Source: Patescibacteria group bacterium (lineage in GTDB: Bacteria > Patescibacteriota > Patescibacteriia > SG8-24). From it: a DNA stretch of 35,561 nt. Shown one piece after another: positions 26,813-35,471 of the stretch (positions are counted from its first letter, which is position 1; each line of letters starts with the position of its first letter). The translations under genes were made by a program, and so were the position numbers. The notes beneath the pieces were generated by a model. That model did no database searches. It was not told the origin of the DNA and was given only the letters and a program-made list of their open reading frames with translations. The stretch is taken from positions 1 to 35,561 of the forward strand of contig JAHJAU010000068.1 of NCBI GenBank assembly GCA_018813785.1, read 5' to 3'.

Positions 26813-26832
26813 ACGACGCAGTAATGCGTCGT
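26813..26832 (-). terminator. terminator of the 26869-27405 gene
   Basis: acgacgca-gtaa-tgcgtcgt; minus strand continues TTTTTT. Confidence 0.75.
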
Positions 26833-26868
26833 GATTGCAAAGTAGGCTAGGAGCTGTCAGCTGACTAG

Positions 26869-27405
26869 TTACGGGTTCAGCAGGCGGCGTTCGATATCCT
26901 GATGCTGGCGTTCAGCTCTCTCTGCAGAGCTTTGCTGCTCAAGCTTCCACTGATTGTGCCTGAAACTGCGATTCCAATCTCCAAGTGACATGACGACCCG
27001 CGTGCCATCGGGGCAGTAGTTGTAGAACGCGTCTTCGGTCACTATTGGAGTGCGGTACTCGACCAGCACATGGCCTTCCAGTCGTCGCAACAGGTGCAGA
27101 CTGGTACCGTTTCGCTCGGTAAAGCAGTCGGTTTCCTGGCCGACCGGCGTGAAAATCTCGTGACTGTCGATCAGTTCGAAAGAATCGGTCAGTGAGAAAG
27201 GCCCCCACCAGTTGCTATAGGTGGAGTAGAAGTGACCAGTCAGAAAGGGAGCGCTTCCGACCGACAGACAGAGCAACAGCCAGAGACCGACACCGATAAA
27301 AGTCGGGATACTGCTCTTTTTTGCTCGATTTCGGACTGGTTCGAGATTCGGATTAGCATCCGACTCGACATCTGTCTCGGGCGGGGCTTGGAAAGGAGCT
27401 ACCAT
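26869..27405 (-). CDS. hypothetical single-TM protein, paralog 1
   Basis: MVAPFQAPPETDV start, one TM, NWWGPFSLTDSFELI...; homologous to 27536-28075. Confidence 0.75.
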   Translation of the reverse strand: MVAPFQAPPETDVESDANPNLEPVRNRAKKSSIPTFIGVGLWLLLCLSVGSAPFLTGHFYSTYSNWWGPFSLTDSFELIDSHEIFTPVGQETDCFTERNGTSLHLLRRLEGHVLVEYRTPIVTEDAFYNYCPDGTRVVMSLGDWNRSFRHNQWKLEQQSSAERAERQHQDIERRLLNP

Positions 27406-27444
27406 TTGATCCTCCTCGTTCGGCGGTTAATTGCCGACGTAAGA

Positions 27445-27473
27445 AATTAACACGCTCGAAATTATTTTGTCAA
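27445..27473 (-). promoter_or_regulatory. promoter TTGACA-N17-TTAATT of paralog 1
   Basis: Read directly; same hexamers and spacer as the paralog 2 promoter. Confidence 0.65.
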
Positions 27474-27490
27474 TAGCTTTTGACACAAAA

Positions 27491-27506
27491 GATGCCCGCA
27501 GGCATC
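27491..27506 (-). terminator. terminator of paralog 2
   Basis: gatgcc-cgca-ggcatc, with TTTTG following on the minus strand. Confidence 0.6.
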
Positions 27507-27535
27507 TTGTTTGAGTTTAAAGTAGGATTTTGCGT

Positions 27536-28075
27536 TTACTGAGCAAGCAGACGTCGCTCGATTTCACGATGGCGTTGTTCAGCTGCCAGAGCCTCATTTC
27601 GGTCTGCCAGCTGCCAACGATAGCTCCTGACCTTGGAATTCCAGTCGTGGAGCGACATGATGATTCGCGCTCCGTTCGGGCAACGAGTATACCAGTCGTC
27701 TGCGCTAACTCTCGGTGTACGATATTCGATCAGTACGTAATCTTCGACGTGGTTGAGTAGGTGCAAACTCGCATTCCGTCTTTCCGGCCAGCAGGTAGTT
27801 TCTGTATCGACTGGCGTGAAATCGTTGGCATCACTGAACAACTCGATCGAGTCAGCCAGAGGAAACGGACCCCACCAGTTATTATAGACGTTGGAAAAAT
27901 GAGCTGAGAGACCAACAGCCACAAAAGACAAGCTGGGCAGAGCAATGATAGCGATTATAATTAGTGTCGAGGAAATATTGCTGCTGTTTTTCTTCTGGTT
28001 TTGAGTTGATTTGGTTTTCGGGTCGTTGCCTGATCCGACATCTGTCTCGGGCGGGGCTTGGAAAGGAGCTACCAT
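27536..28075 (-). CDS. hypothetical single-TM protein, paralog 2
   Basis: MVAPFQAPPETDV...YNNWWGPFPLADSIELF...CPNGARIIMSLHDWN. Confidence 0.75.
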   Translation of the reverse strand: MVAPFQAPPETDVGSGNDPKTKSTQNQKKNSSNISSTLIIIAIIALPSLSFVAVGLSAHFSNVYNNWWGPFPLADSIELFSDANDFTPVDTETTCWPERRNASLHLLNHVEDYVLIEYRTPRVSADDWYTRCPNGARIIMSLHDWNSKVRSYRWQLADRNEALAAEQRHREIERRLLAQ

Positions 28076-28114
28076 TTGATCCTCCATGTTCGGCGGTTAG
28101 TTGCCGACATAGGA

Positions 28115-28143
28115 AATTAACAGACGTTAACTAGATTTGTCAA
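28115..28143 (-). promoter_or_regulatory. promoter TTGACA-N17-TTAATT of paralog 2
   Basis: Read directly from the reverse strand. Confidence 0.65.
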
Positions 28144-28183
28144 TCTTTGTAAATCATCTTTGTAAATCACCTCGCCGGTAACA

Positions 28184-28214
28184 AAAATCCGGCTAGGTTG
28201 TTAGGCCGGATTTT
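28184..28214 (-). terminator. terminator of gyrB
   Basis: aaaatccggc...gccggatttt. Confidence 0.75.
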
Positions 28215-28232
28215 CTATTTATAATATTAGAT

Positions 28233-30359
28233 TTAGATATCCAGATTTTTAACATTTTTGGCGTGGGTCTGGATAAATCTTTTGCGCGGTTCAACATCCG
28301 AACCCATCAATATACCGAAGATTTGTTCTGCCCGAGCCGCGTCATCAATAGTGACTATTTTCATGATGCGTTTGGTCGGATCCATGGTGGTTTCCCACAA
28401 TTGATCCGGATTCATTTCACCCAAACCCTTATAGCGCTGGACATTCACCCCGCTAACAGTTTTTACTTCACCTTCCTCAGTCTCGCCATTTCCAAGAGCT
28501 TCTTCTACGGCCGCTTTGGCCGCCTGCTTTTTAGTACTGGCTTTTCCCGTTTCCAATTTAGCTGATTTGGCCAGTAGTTCGGCTGTTAGTTTATCCCGCT
28601 CTTCCTCTGAATACGCATAGTGGAATTCTTTACCCTTAGCCACGCGATACAGCGGAGGTTGAGCGATATACAAATGGCCACGCTCGATGAGTTCACGGAA
28701 GTAACGATAGAAAAGTGTCAGGAGTAACGTGCGGATATGAGCGCCGTCAACATCAGCGTCAGTCATGATCACAATGTGTTCGTAGCGCAGGCCTTCTATG
28801 TCAAACTGTTCACCGATGTTGGTACCCAAGGCGATGATCAGCGATTTGATTTCGTTATTGGTGAGAATCTTGTCCAGTCGGGCGCGTTCCACGTTCAGGA
28901 TTTTACCGCGCAAAGGCAGAATTGCCTGGGTTTCACGATCGCGACCCTGTTTGGCTGAACCGCCGGCTGAGTCACCCTCAACGATAAATAACTCTGACCG
29001 CGAAGCATCACGAGTCGAACAATCCGCCAGTTTACCAGGCAGAGTCAGTCCTTCGAGTACTCCTTTTCTTAAAATAGTGTCGCGAGCGGCTCGGGCAGCG
29101 AGCCTGGCTCGTGAGGCAATAACACATTTTTCGATGATCGCCTGAGCGTCTTTCGGGTGTTCCTCAAGGAATATCTCTAGGGCTTCAGCCAGCACCGCCT
29201 CAACAGCCGTTCTGGCTTCTGGATTGCCAAGCTTAGCCTTGGTTTGACCTTCAAACTGCGGTTCTTTGAGTTTTATACTAACTATTGAAGTCAGTCCCTC
29301 GCGCGAGTCATCACCGGTAATATTGTCATCTTTCTCTTTGAGGATGTTATTTTTGCGCGCGTAGTTGTTCAGTACGCGAGTCAAAGCGGTTCGGAAACCG
29401 ACCACATGCATTCCACCTTCCGGATTGTAAATATTATTAGCAAAGGCGAAACCATTCTCTTGGAAGTCATCAGTGTACTGCAAGGCAATTTCTACTTCAC
29501 CCACGTCGTCACGTTCTTTTCGTACATGGAAAATATTTGGATGCTTAGCTTCTTTTTGGTGGTTGAGGTGAGCTACATATGATTTAACTCCACCCTCAAA
29601 ATAGAAAGTGTGATTTTTTTCCAATTCTTTACTGCGTCGATCTTGAACAATGATTTTAATTCCAGCCGTTAGATATGCTTGCTGACGCAAGTGAGAGATA
29701 ATCGTATCCCAGTTAAAATCCACTGTTTCAAAAATCGCCGCATCTGGTTTGAAAGTGATAGTGGTGCCCGTACCTCGGATGGCTTTGACTGCTTTGACCT
29801 TGCCTTTGGGCTTGCCGTAATTGTATTCCTGCATCCAAAGCTTGCCGTCGCGTTTTACTTCGGCTCTAACATAATTGGATAAGGCATTGACCACTGAGAC
29901 ACCCACGCCGTGTAAGCCACCGGAAACTTTGTAGCCGCCAGCGCCAAATTTACCGCCAGCGTGCAGTTTGGTCATCACCAGTTCCAACGCTGATTTTTTG
30001 AATTGTTTGTGCATCTCAACTGGAATGCCACGACCGTTATCTTCAACCGAAATCGAGCCATCTTTATTCAAGGTGACGGTGATGGTGTCGCAGTGACCGG
30101 CCATAGCCTCATCAAACGAGTTGTCCACGACCTCCCAAATTAAGTGATGCAGACCAGATGCGCCAGTTGAACCGATGTACATGCCAGGTCGACGACGGAC
30201 TGGCTCAAGACCTTCCAGCACCTGAATTTGTTTGGCGCCGTACTCGTTTTTATCGGCCACAGCTTTTTTGGGTTTGGTCACAGCTTTCGCTGACGCGGCT
30301 TTTTGCGGTCGGTCAGATTTTTTACCTTTGCTATTTTTTGCTCCTTTTTTAACAACCAT
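28233..30359 (-). CDS. gyrB: DNA gyrase subunit B
   Basis: VRRRPGMYIGSTGASGLHHLIWEVVDNSFDEAMAG, SELFIVEGDSAGGSAKQGRDRETQAILPLRGKILNVE, DADVDGAHIRTLLLT. Confidence 0.95.
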   Translation of the reverse strand: MVVKKGAKNSKGKKSDRPQKAASAKAVTKPKKAVADKNEYGAKQIQVLEGLEPVRRRPGMYIGSTGASGLHHLIWEVVDNSFDEAMAGHCDTITVTLNKDGSISVEDNGRGIPVEMHKQFKKSALELVMTKLHAGGKFGAGGYKVSGGLHGVGVSVVNALSNYVRAEVKRDGKLWMQEYNYGKPKGKVKAVKAIRGTGTTITFKPDAAIFETVDFNWDTIISHLRQQAYLTAGIKIIVQDRRSKELEKNHTFYFEGGVKSYVAHLNHQKEAKHPNIFHVRKERDDVGEVEIALQYTDDFQENGFAFANNIYNPEGGMHVVGFRTALTRVLNNYARKNNILKEKDDNITGDDSREGLTSIVSIKLKEPQFEGQTKAKLGNPEARTAVEAVLAEALEIFLEEHPKDAQAIIEKCVIASRARLAARAARDTILRKGVLEGLTLPGKLADCSTRDASRSELFIVEGDSAGGSAKQGRDRETQAILPLRGKILNVERARLDKILTNNEIKSLIIALGTNIGEQFDIEGLRYEHIVIMTDADVDGAHIRTLLLTLFYRYFRELIERGHLYIAQPPLYRVAKGKEFHYAYSEEERDKLTAELLAKSAKLETGKASTKKQAAKAAVEEALGNGETEEGEVKTVSGVNVQRYKGLGEMNPDQLWETTMDPTKRIMKIVTIDDAARAEQIFGILMGSDVEPRKRFIQTHAKNVKNLDI

Positions 30360-30375
30360 AAATAGGGTCACATGA

Positions 30376-30394
30376 AAGTCCGCACTCGCGGACT
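30376..30394. promoter_or_regulatory. hairpin in the gyrB 5' leader
   Basis: agtccgc-actc-gcggact perfect inverted repeat about 20 nt before the start codon. Confidence 0.45.
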
Positions 30395-30534
30395 AATACG
30401 CGAGGATATTAGCACGGTGACGCACTTTGGGCAAGGTGACTCAGGCCAGCTTAGCGGTTGACAAAATTGATCAATTATGCCAAATTAATCTGTCGGTTGA
30501 GTTGGTTTTTGCGTGACGAGATAAGGAGGGAACG

Positions 30535-31008
30535 ATGGCCGGGAACAGGATCAGTCAGGTGGTGGTAATGGATGAACTTGATGGTACAGTCGATGAATTT
30601 CGGCAGGTGTTCAACATCGAAGATTGTCTGTTGTTTCCATATGATGAGCGTTGCGATAATCCGGTTCGCCTTGTGGCCGGGGATCGACTTCATTATGGTC
30701 CGGTACAGACCGTTGGTCAGAGTTGCCTAATGTTGCGGGTTGTTATTCTGACTCTGGAAGGTTCAAGGGAGACGCAGACTCGTTTGGCGATCTATGGTCG
30801 ACGTCAAAGTTCGGGGGAGCATCGGCTTAACTCCGGTTACTTCGCAGTTCGAGCACTGCTGATTCCAGGTGACCAAATCCAAGATGCCTGGTCAGAGATT
30901 CAGTCGGCGGTGGCAGCTGGTAATGTTTGGACCGTCAGCAAGTCAGCTGGATATCCAGTACTGTTTCTTACGTGTAATGACGGCAAGGTCGAGTGGCGGC
31001 AGATCTAA
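30535..31008 (+). CDS. hypothetical protein
   Basis: 157-aa ORF, SD aaggaggga before the ATG, strong terminator downstream. Confidence 0.7.
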   Translation: MAGNRISQVVVMDELDGTVDEFRQVFNIEDCLLFPYDERCDNPVRLVAGDRLHYGPVQTVGQSCLMLRVVILTLEGSRETQTRLAIYGRRQSSGEHRLNSGYFAVRALLIPGDQIQDAWSEIQSAVAAGNVWTVSKSAGYPVLFLTCNDGKVEWRQI

Positions 31009-31056
31009 CGATTGATCGTTCACATTTCAGATCAGACGAACGAAGTCTCATTGATG

Positions 31057-31086
31057 AGACGACTGCTTCTTAGTCGTCTTTTTTTT
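31057..31086 (+). terminator. terminator of the 30535-31008 gene
   Basis: agacgact-gcttctt-agtcgtct followed by T-run. Confidence 0.85.
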
Positions 31087-31232
31087 GTACCTGTCACCCT
31101 CGACAGGTAAAAGGGACAGGCACACTAAGAATTTTTTATTTTTTAGAGAAAAATAAAAAAAACGGGTGATGACCCGCTCTGATTAAATTGACGAGATTGG
31201 TGATGTTTGCCATCAGGTAGAGACAAGTGGCT

Positions 31233-31520
31233 CTATCCGATCTGGTTGGCGAACAGCTGACGAATTTCTGATGGGCACTCTGCTGGTTGCCAGCTCGGGT
31301 CGTACAAACCCTGATCGAAGCTCAGGCGATCGTATTCGAATTCTCCCGGTCTCTTACCGTAACCAAGATGCGTTTGCAGATCAAAGAACTTTAGAACTTC
31401 GATAGTCACACCTTCTGCCCGGGCGATAGCCTCAACGATACGCTCCGCAACGTTGATGGTTGAAGTGGTTTGGGTAATACCGGTGAAGGTACAGCGGTCA
31501 TCGATGATGACATACAACAC
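31233..31520 (-). CDS. hypothetical protein; may start upstream and be interrupted by an in-frame TAA
   Basis: 95-aa ORF from a non-ATG start. An in-frame GTG with an SD at 31574 leads to TAA at 31547-31545. Confidence 0.5.
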   Translation of the reverse strand: MLYVIIDDRCTFTGITQTTSTINVAERIVEAIARAEGVTIEVLKFFDLQTHLGYGKRPGEFEYDRLSFDQGLYDPSWQPAECPSEIRQLFANQIG

Positions 31521-31790
31521 TTCACCGACCGCTCGATTATACCCTTAATAACGGAGATGTTTGATTTCCGGCACGATTTTCTCCCTGGTTTAGTGCGACT
31601 CATCACTATAGTTGAAGCGTCTTTTTTGTCAATGACCCAAAAATGATCGGGCTAACTGATATTAGGTTGAAATAAATTCGGTTGCAGCTCATGGCTTCAG
31701 CTATCTATTTTGATCCAGGATCGAGCAAACTTAGTTGGTGTGGTCGCGCGCGTTTGGTATCATGATTAGGTAATGACTAGTTTTTATATT

Positions 31791-32666
31791 ATGGATACAG
31801 CTCCCGGTTCAGGTAATGAACTTACCGAGAAACAACTAAAGCTTGGTTATTGGTGGATAACCAATCGGCTTTTAGTTAAAAAGATTTTGACAGTCGTTTT
31901 AGGTGTGGTTGGTTTTTCGTTGTTGGCTTACGGTGCCTGGGGTTTTGCTGACTGGTTTATTGGTTCGGGTGTACGTGAACGAGCCGGGACAGCATTACTG
32001 ACTAAAAATTTAACGGATTACACTTTTTTTCGTGAGTCGGGTCAACCCAAGCCACTGGTGACACAATCACCACTCGTTTTGTCCTCAGGGGAGGGGAGAT
32101 ATGATTTGGTGGCCAAGGTTAGTAATCCGAATTATCGCTGGTGGGTCGAATTTAGTTATAAATTTTCTGGAGCGGATTCATCCGATAAGATTTATGCCGA
32201 ATATCTTCTTCCAACCGACACTCGTTACATTTATGTTTTGGGAGTGAAGGCAGAGCGGAAACCAGTACCCACACTGGAGATTGTCGATATTCATTGGCAT
32301 CGAGTCGATGGTCATTTTATTCAGCCGGATTATCTAGCTTGGGCTACTGAACGACTGGATTTTACTATTGAAAATCCAAAGTATAACCCACCCGACCCCA
32401 ACTCACCGATTCCGGTCAGTCGAGCCAGTTTCCGGGTGATCAATGGAACCGCTTATAGTTATGTCGCTGCGCCATTTTTTGTGGCGTTGTACAGCGGGAA
32501 CAGATTAGTGGGTGTGAATCGTGTCGTGGCCACGCGATTTTTAGCTGGGGATCAGCGGGAGATAGAAGCCAGTTGGTTTACCGATTTGCCAAGCGTAACA
32601 CGGGTTGAGGTACTGCCAGAACTGAATATTTTTGACAATAAAATATATTTGAAGCCTGGGGAGTAA
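31791..32666 (+). CDS. hypothetical single-TM protein with extracytoplasmic domain
   Basis: One TM (ILTVVLGVVGFSLLAYGAWGFADWFI) followed by a beta-rich region. Start at 31773 or 31791. Confidence 0.7.
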   Translation: MDTAPGSGNELTEKQLKLGYWWITNRLLVKKILTVVLGVVGFSLLAYGAWGFADWFIGSGVRERAGTALLTKNLTDYTFFRESGQPKPLVTQSPLVLSSGEGRYDLVAKVSNPNYRWWVEFSYKFSGADSSDKIYAEYLLPTDTRYIYVLGVKAERKPVPTLEIVDIHWHRVDGHFIQPDYLAWATERLDFTIENPKYNPPDPNSPIPVSRASFRVINGTAYSYVAAPFFVALYSGNRLVGVNRVVATRFLAGDQREIEASWFTDLPSVTRVEVLPELNIFDNKIYLKPGE

Positions 32667-32689
32667 AGAAATAGTTTTCGTATAGATAT

Positions 32690-32732
32690 AAAGTGTCAGG
32701 TGGTTTTGGTGCTAAAACTATCTGACACTTTT
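32690..32732. repeat. palindromic element, copy 2
   Basis: aaagtgtcaggtggtttt-ggtgct-aaaactatctgacactttt; the right arm is the exact reverse complement of the copy 1 left arm. Confidence 0.75.
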
Positions 32733-32814
32733 TATACTTGTTTGGGATTGGCTGGGGTGATACAAGATAGTTAGATAAACATTTTACCGACGGTTTATAA
32801 AAATTAACCTGCTT

Positions 32815-33624
32815 ATGGACAGACTAGAAATATCAACAATTCGTGATGGTTCGTTGGAACAAAATGAAGCTGGAGATTCGGAACAAAGAGGTGTGCAGCT
32901 TGGTAAATTTTTTGAATTAAAAGACTCTGAGATTGATGAAACGACTTTTAACTTACTCAAGCTCATGCTTGAGCAATATAATGAGTTGAGTCATATAGAG
33001 GTCGTTTTCATTCCCCCAGAAGAAACACCAGACACCGGAGGTTTTTTTCATCGAATTCAAGTTGATGAGAAAACTTTTATTCCCACTATATTTATTGTTT
33101 CTGAAGATCAGGAGCATTTACAAAGACTAAAAGATACTCGTCGTTCTTCTTCTCAAAGAGTTGCTGATTTACTTGGAGTGGATTTTTCACAGCTTAGTCC
33201 CAGACTGCTGAGACAATTCATCATCGCGCATGAGATGGGTCACGCAAATGATTATGTAAAAAATTATGAAACCAATCCCGAGTATCAGGGCTCGGATGCA
33301 GCAGAAGAATGGGATGTACACTATGAAGCGAATTTGTTAACCATGCCGGCCTCTGGATTCGATCCAGTTAGTCTGCGAGAGGAGGTCTCTAAATTTGAGA
33401 GTTTGGGAGATTTTTTGGCGGCTTACCCGGATGTTGCAAAAATAATTGAGCCCAAGGGAATAAAAACAGTCCAGGATCTTTTTAATGCACAAGAAGTCGC
33501 ATATCGGACTTCTCCATATGAAAGCCAGGCTGACAATTTTGCCGCTGATTTTTTGCGAAGAAATGCCAAAGAATTAAATATTTCCGAATTGGCAAATGAT
33601 GGAGGCTGTGATGAAGCGGCCTAA
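32815..33624 (+). CDS. putative zinc metallopeptidase-like protein (HExxH)
   Basis: RQFIIAHEMGHANDYVKNY carries HEMGH inside a hydrophobic helix-like context. Confidence 0.6.
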   Translation: MDRLEISTIRDGSLEQNEAGDSEQRGVQLGKFFELKDSEIDETTFNLLKLMLEQYNELSHIEVVFIPPEETPDTGGFFHRIQVDEKTFIPTIFIVSEDQEHLQRLKDTRRSSSQRVADLLGVDFSQLSPRLLRQFIIAHEMGHANDYVKNYETNPEYQGSDAAEEWDVHYEANLLTMPASGFDPVSLREEVSKFESLGDFLAAYPDVAKIIEPKGIKTVQDLFNAQEVAYRTSPYESQADNFAADFLRRNAKELNISELANDGGCDEAA

Positions 33625-33636
33625 AAAAGCGAATTT

Positions 33637-34773
33637 ATGTCGAGAACTGCTACCAATGACATCGTAAAATACGATTGGTTATTATTGGTCGCAATTATTC
33701 TGCTGGCTGTTTTTGGTTTGTCCGCACTTTACAGCACATCATTGGCTGGGGTGGTGAGTTTGCCTGGTGCGGCGGCAACTGAGCCAAACTTTGCTATTTT
33801 TTGGAAACAGTTTTGGTTCGCGGTGGTCGGTTTGTTGCTGGCCTTGGTTTTACCAGCCTTTGATTATCGTGTTTTAGCCGGGGCAGCGCGAGTGTTGATG
33901 GTGTTTTCTGTTATTTTATTGCTGGCGGTTTTGCTTTTTGGCACAACAATCCGTGGAACGACTGGTTGGTTTGGCATTGCTGGTTTTGGTATTCAGCCAG
34001 TTGAATTGGTTAAATTATTTCTCATCGTCTTTTTAGCAAAATATTTTAATGATTATGCCGGCAAGGAGCGTGGCCTAAAGCACGTGTTAGTTTCGGCCTT
34101 GGTTACTGCGCCAGTCGTCGGTTTAGTGATGTTGCAACCAGATTTCGGTTCAGCTTTATTATTAATGATAATTTGGGGCTCGCTGGCACTGGTCTCTGGT
34201 ATACGACGAACCCATTTAATTATTATGTTGTTGGTCTTGGCGGCGGCCGCGTTGTTTACCTGGTTCTTAATTTTGCAGCCCTATCAAAAGGGTCGCGTTA
34301 CTTCTTTTCTTGATCCGGAGAGCGATCCATTGGGCCGAGGTTACAACGTTACGCAGTCTATTATTGCTATTGGTTCCGGTGGGCTGACAGGGAAAGGCAT
34401 GGGTTACGGCTCACAAAGTCAGCTGCGGTTTTTACCAGAAAGACAAACCGATTTTATTTTTGCGGTCATCGCCGAAGAGCTCGGATTTCTTGGGGTATTG
34501 TTTCTATGTGGTTTGTTTGCCGTAGTGTTTTGGTGCGGGTATAGATTAGTGCGTGAATCTCGCGATGATTTTACGTTATATCTAACACTGGGGATCACCA
34601 TCTCCATTGCTGTGGAGGTGTTTGTAAATCTGGGGGGTAATTTGCGCTTGATACCAGTAACTGGTGTTACTTTGCCGTTTGTTAGTTATGGCGGTAGTTC
34701 GTTATTAGTTAAATTTGTAATGATCGGGGTTCTGCAGTCAGTAGCCATGAAGGGGAGATTACCCTCCAATTGA
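33637..34773 (+). CDS. rodA: RodA/FtsW SEDS-family protein
   Basis: LQPDFGSALLLMIIWG, FLPERQTDFIFAVIAEELGFLG, PVTGVTLPFVSYGGSSLLV. Confidence 0.88.
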   Translation: MSRTATNDIVKYDWLLLVAIILLAVFGLSALYSTSLAGVVSLPGAAATEPNFAIFWKQFWFAVVGLLLALVLPAFDYRVLAGAARVLMVFSVILLLAVLLFGTTIRGTTGWFGIAGFGIQPVELVKLFLIVFLAKYFNDYAGKERGLKHVLVSALVTAPVVGLVMLQPDFGSALLLMIIWGSLALVSGIRRTHLIIMLLVLAAAALFTWFLILQPYQKGRVTSFLDPESDPLGRGYNVTQSIIAIGSGGLTGKGMGYGSQSQLRFLPERQTDFIFAVIAEELGFLGVLFLCGLFAVVFWCGYRLVRESRDDFTLYLTLGITISIAVEVFVNLGGNLRLIPVTGVTLPFVSYGGSSLLVKFVMIGVLQSVAMKGRLPSN

Positions 34774-34817
34774 TCTTAACAGGTGATCGGTGGGGTAGAG
34801 GTGGAAAACCATGAGTT

Positions 34818-34842
34818 AAAGAAGCGGTTCAGCTTCTTTTTT
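34818..34842 (+). terminator. terminator of the rodA/ftsW gene
   Basis: aaagaagc-ggttca-gcttcttttttg. Confidence 0.8.
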
Positions 34843-34979
34843 GCATAATGACTGATCACTAACGTCGATTTTATTGAAGTTTTAGATGAATTTTGACCGT
34901 TGAGCTAAAAAATGGTACTATATCAATAAGGATATCCGCAGACAAAAAAGTCAAAATTTGCGGAGTCTAAAATAAAAAT

Positions 34980-35327
34980 ATGAAAGCATCTGCAAAAAAG
35001 AATTTATCGCCCATGTTTGGTGATGATGTTAAGCTGATTTCTTATTGTCCGCTTTGTGGCTCGAGTTATACACCACTCCAAACACAAATTTTGGGTGAGA
35101 AAGAAGACAGTCACTTAATGCACATCCAGTGCGGTAATTGTTCGAATGCTATAATTGCGCTGGTTATTATTTCTTCGGTTGGTGTCAGTTCGGTTGGCTT
35201 GGTGACTGATCTTGGTTCCGAGGAAGTAGATCGATTCAGGGGAGACTGCCAGGTTACCACTAATGACGTTATAGACATGCATCATTTACTGCAAGATGAA
35301 GAGAAATTGTTTGCCAGACTGGCCTAG
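34980..35327 (+). CDS. hypothetical zinc-ribbon-like protein
   Basis: CPLCGSSY...IQCGNCSNAI, two CxxC pairs. Confidence 0.7.
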   Translation: MKASAKKNLSPMFGDDVKLISYCPLCGSSYTPLQTQILGEKEDSHLMHIQCGNCSNAIIALVIISSVGVSSVGLVTDLGSEEVDRFRGDCQVTTNDVIDMHHLLQDEEKLFARLA

Positions 35328-35350
35328 TAATTTAGATAAAAGATTAAGAA

Positions 35351-35374
35351 AGACCGGTTGAGGCCGGTCTTTTT
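35351..35374 (+). terminator. terminator of the 34980-35327 gene
   Basis: agaccgg-ttgagg-ccggtct-tttt. Confidence 0.75.
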
Positions 35375-35426
35375 GCTCGCTGGGAGCCATGCTATGGTCG
35401 CAAGTCTTGGAAAATTTTTTATAAAA

Positions 35427-35450
35427 AAGATCGTCGAGTTGGACGATCTT
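35427..35450 (-). terminator. terminator for a minus-strand gene entering from the right edge
   Basis: aagatcgtc-gagttg-gacgatctt; minus strand continues TTTTAT. Confidence 0.65.
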
Positions 35451-35471
35451 AAAGATGTGTTTTGGTTGACC

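Noticed and set aside
31087-31126. gtacctgtcaccct...agggacaggcac inverted pattern downstream of the 30535 gene
   Set aside because: Possibly another REP-like palindrome, but only one copy was seen and it adjoins a strong terminator, so it is not called as an element.
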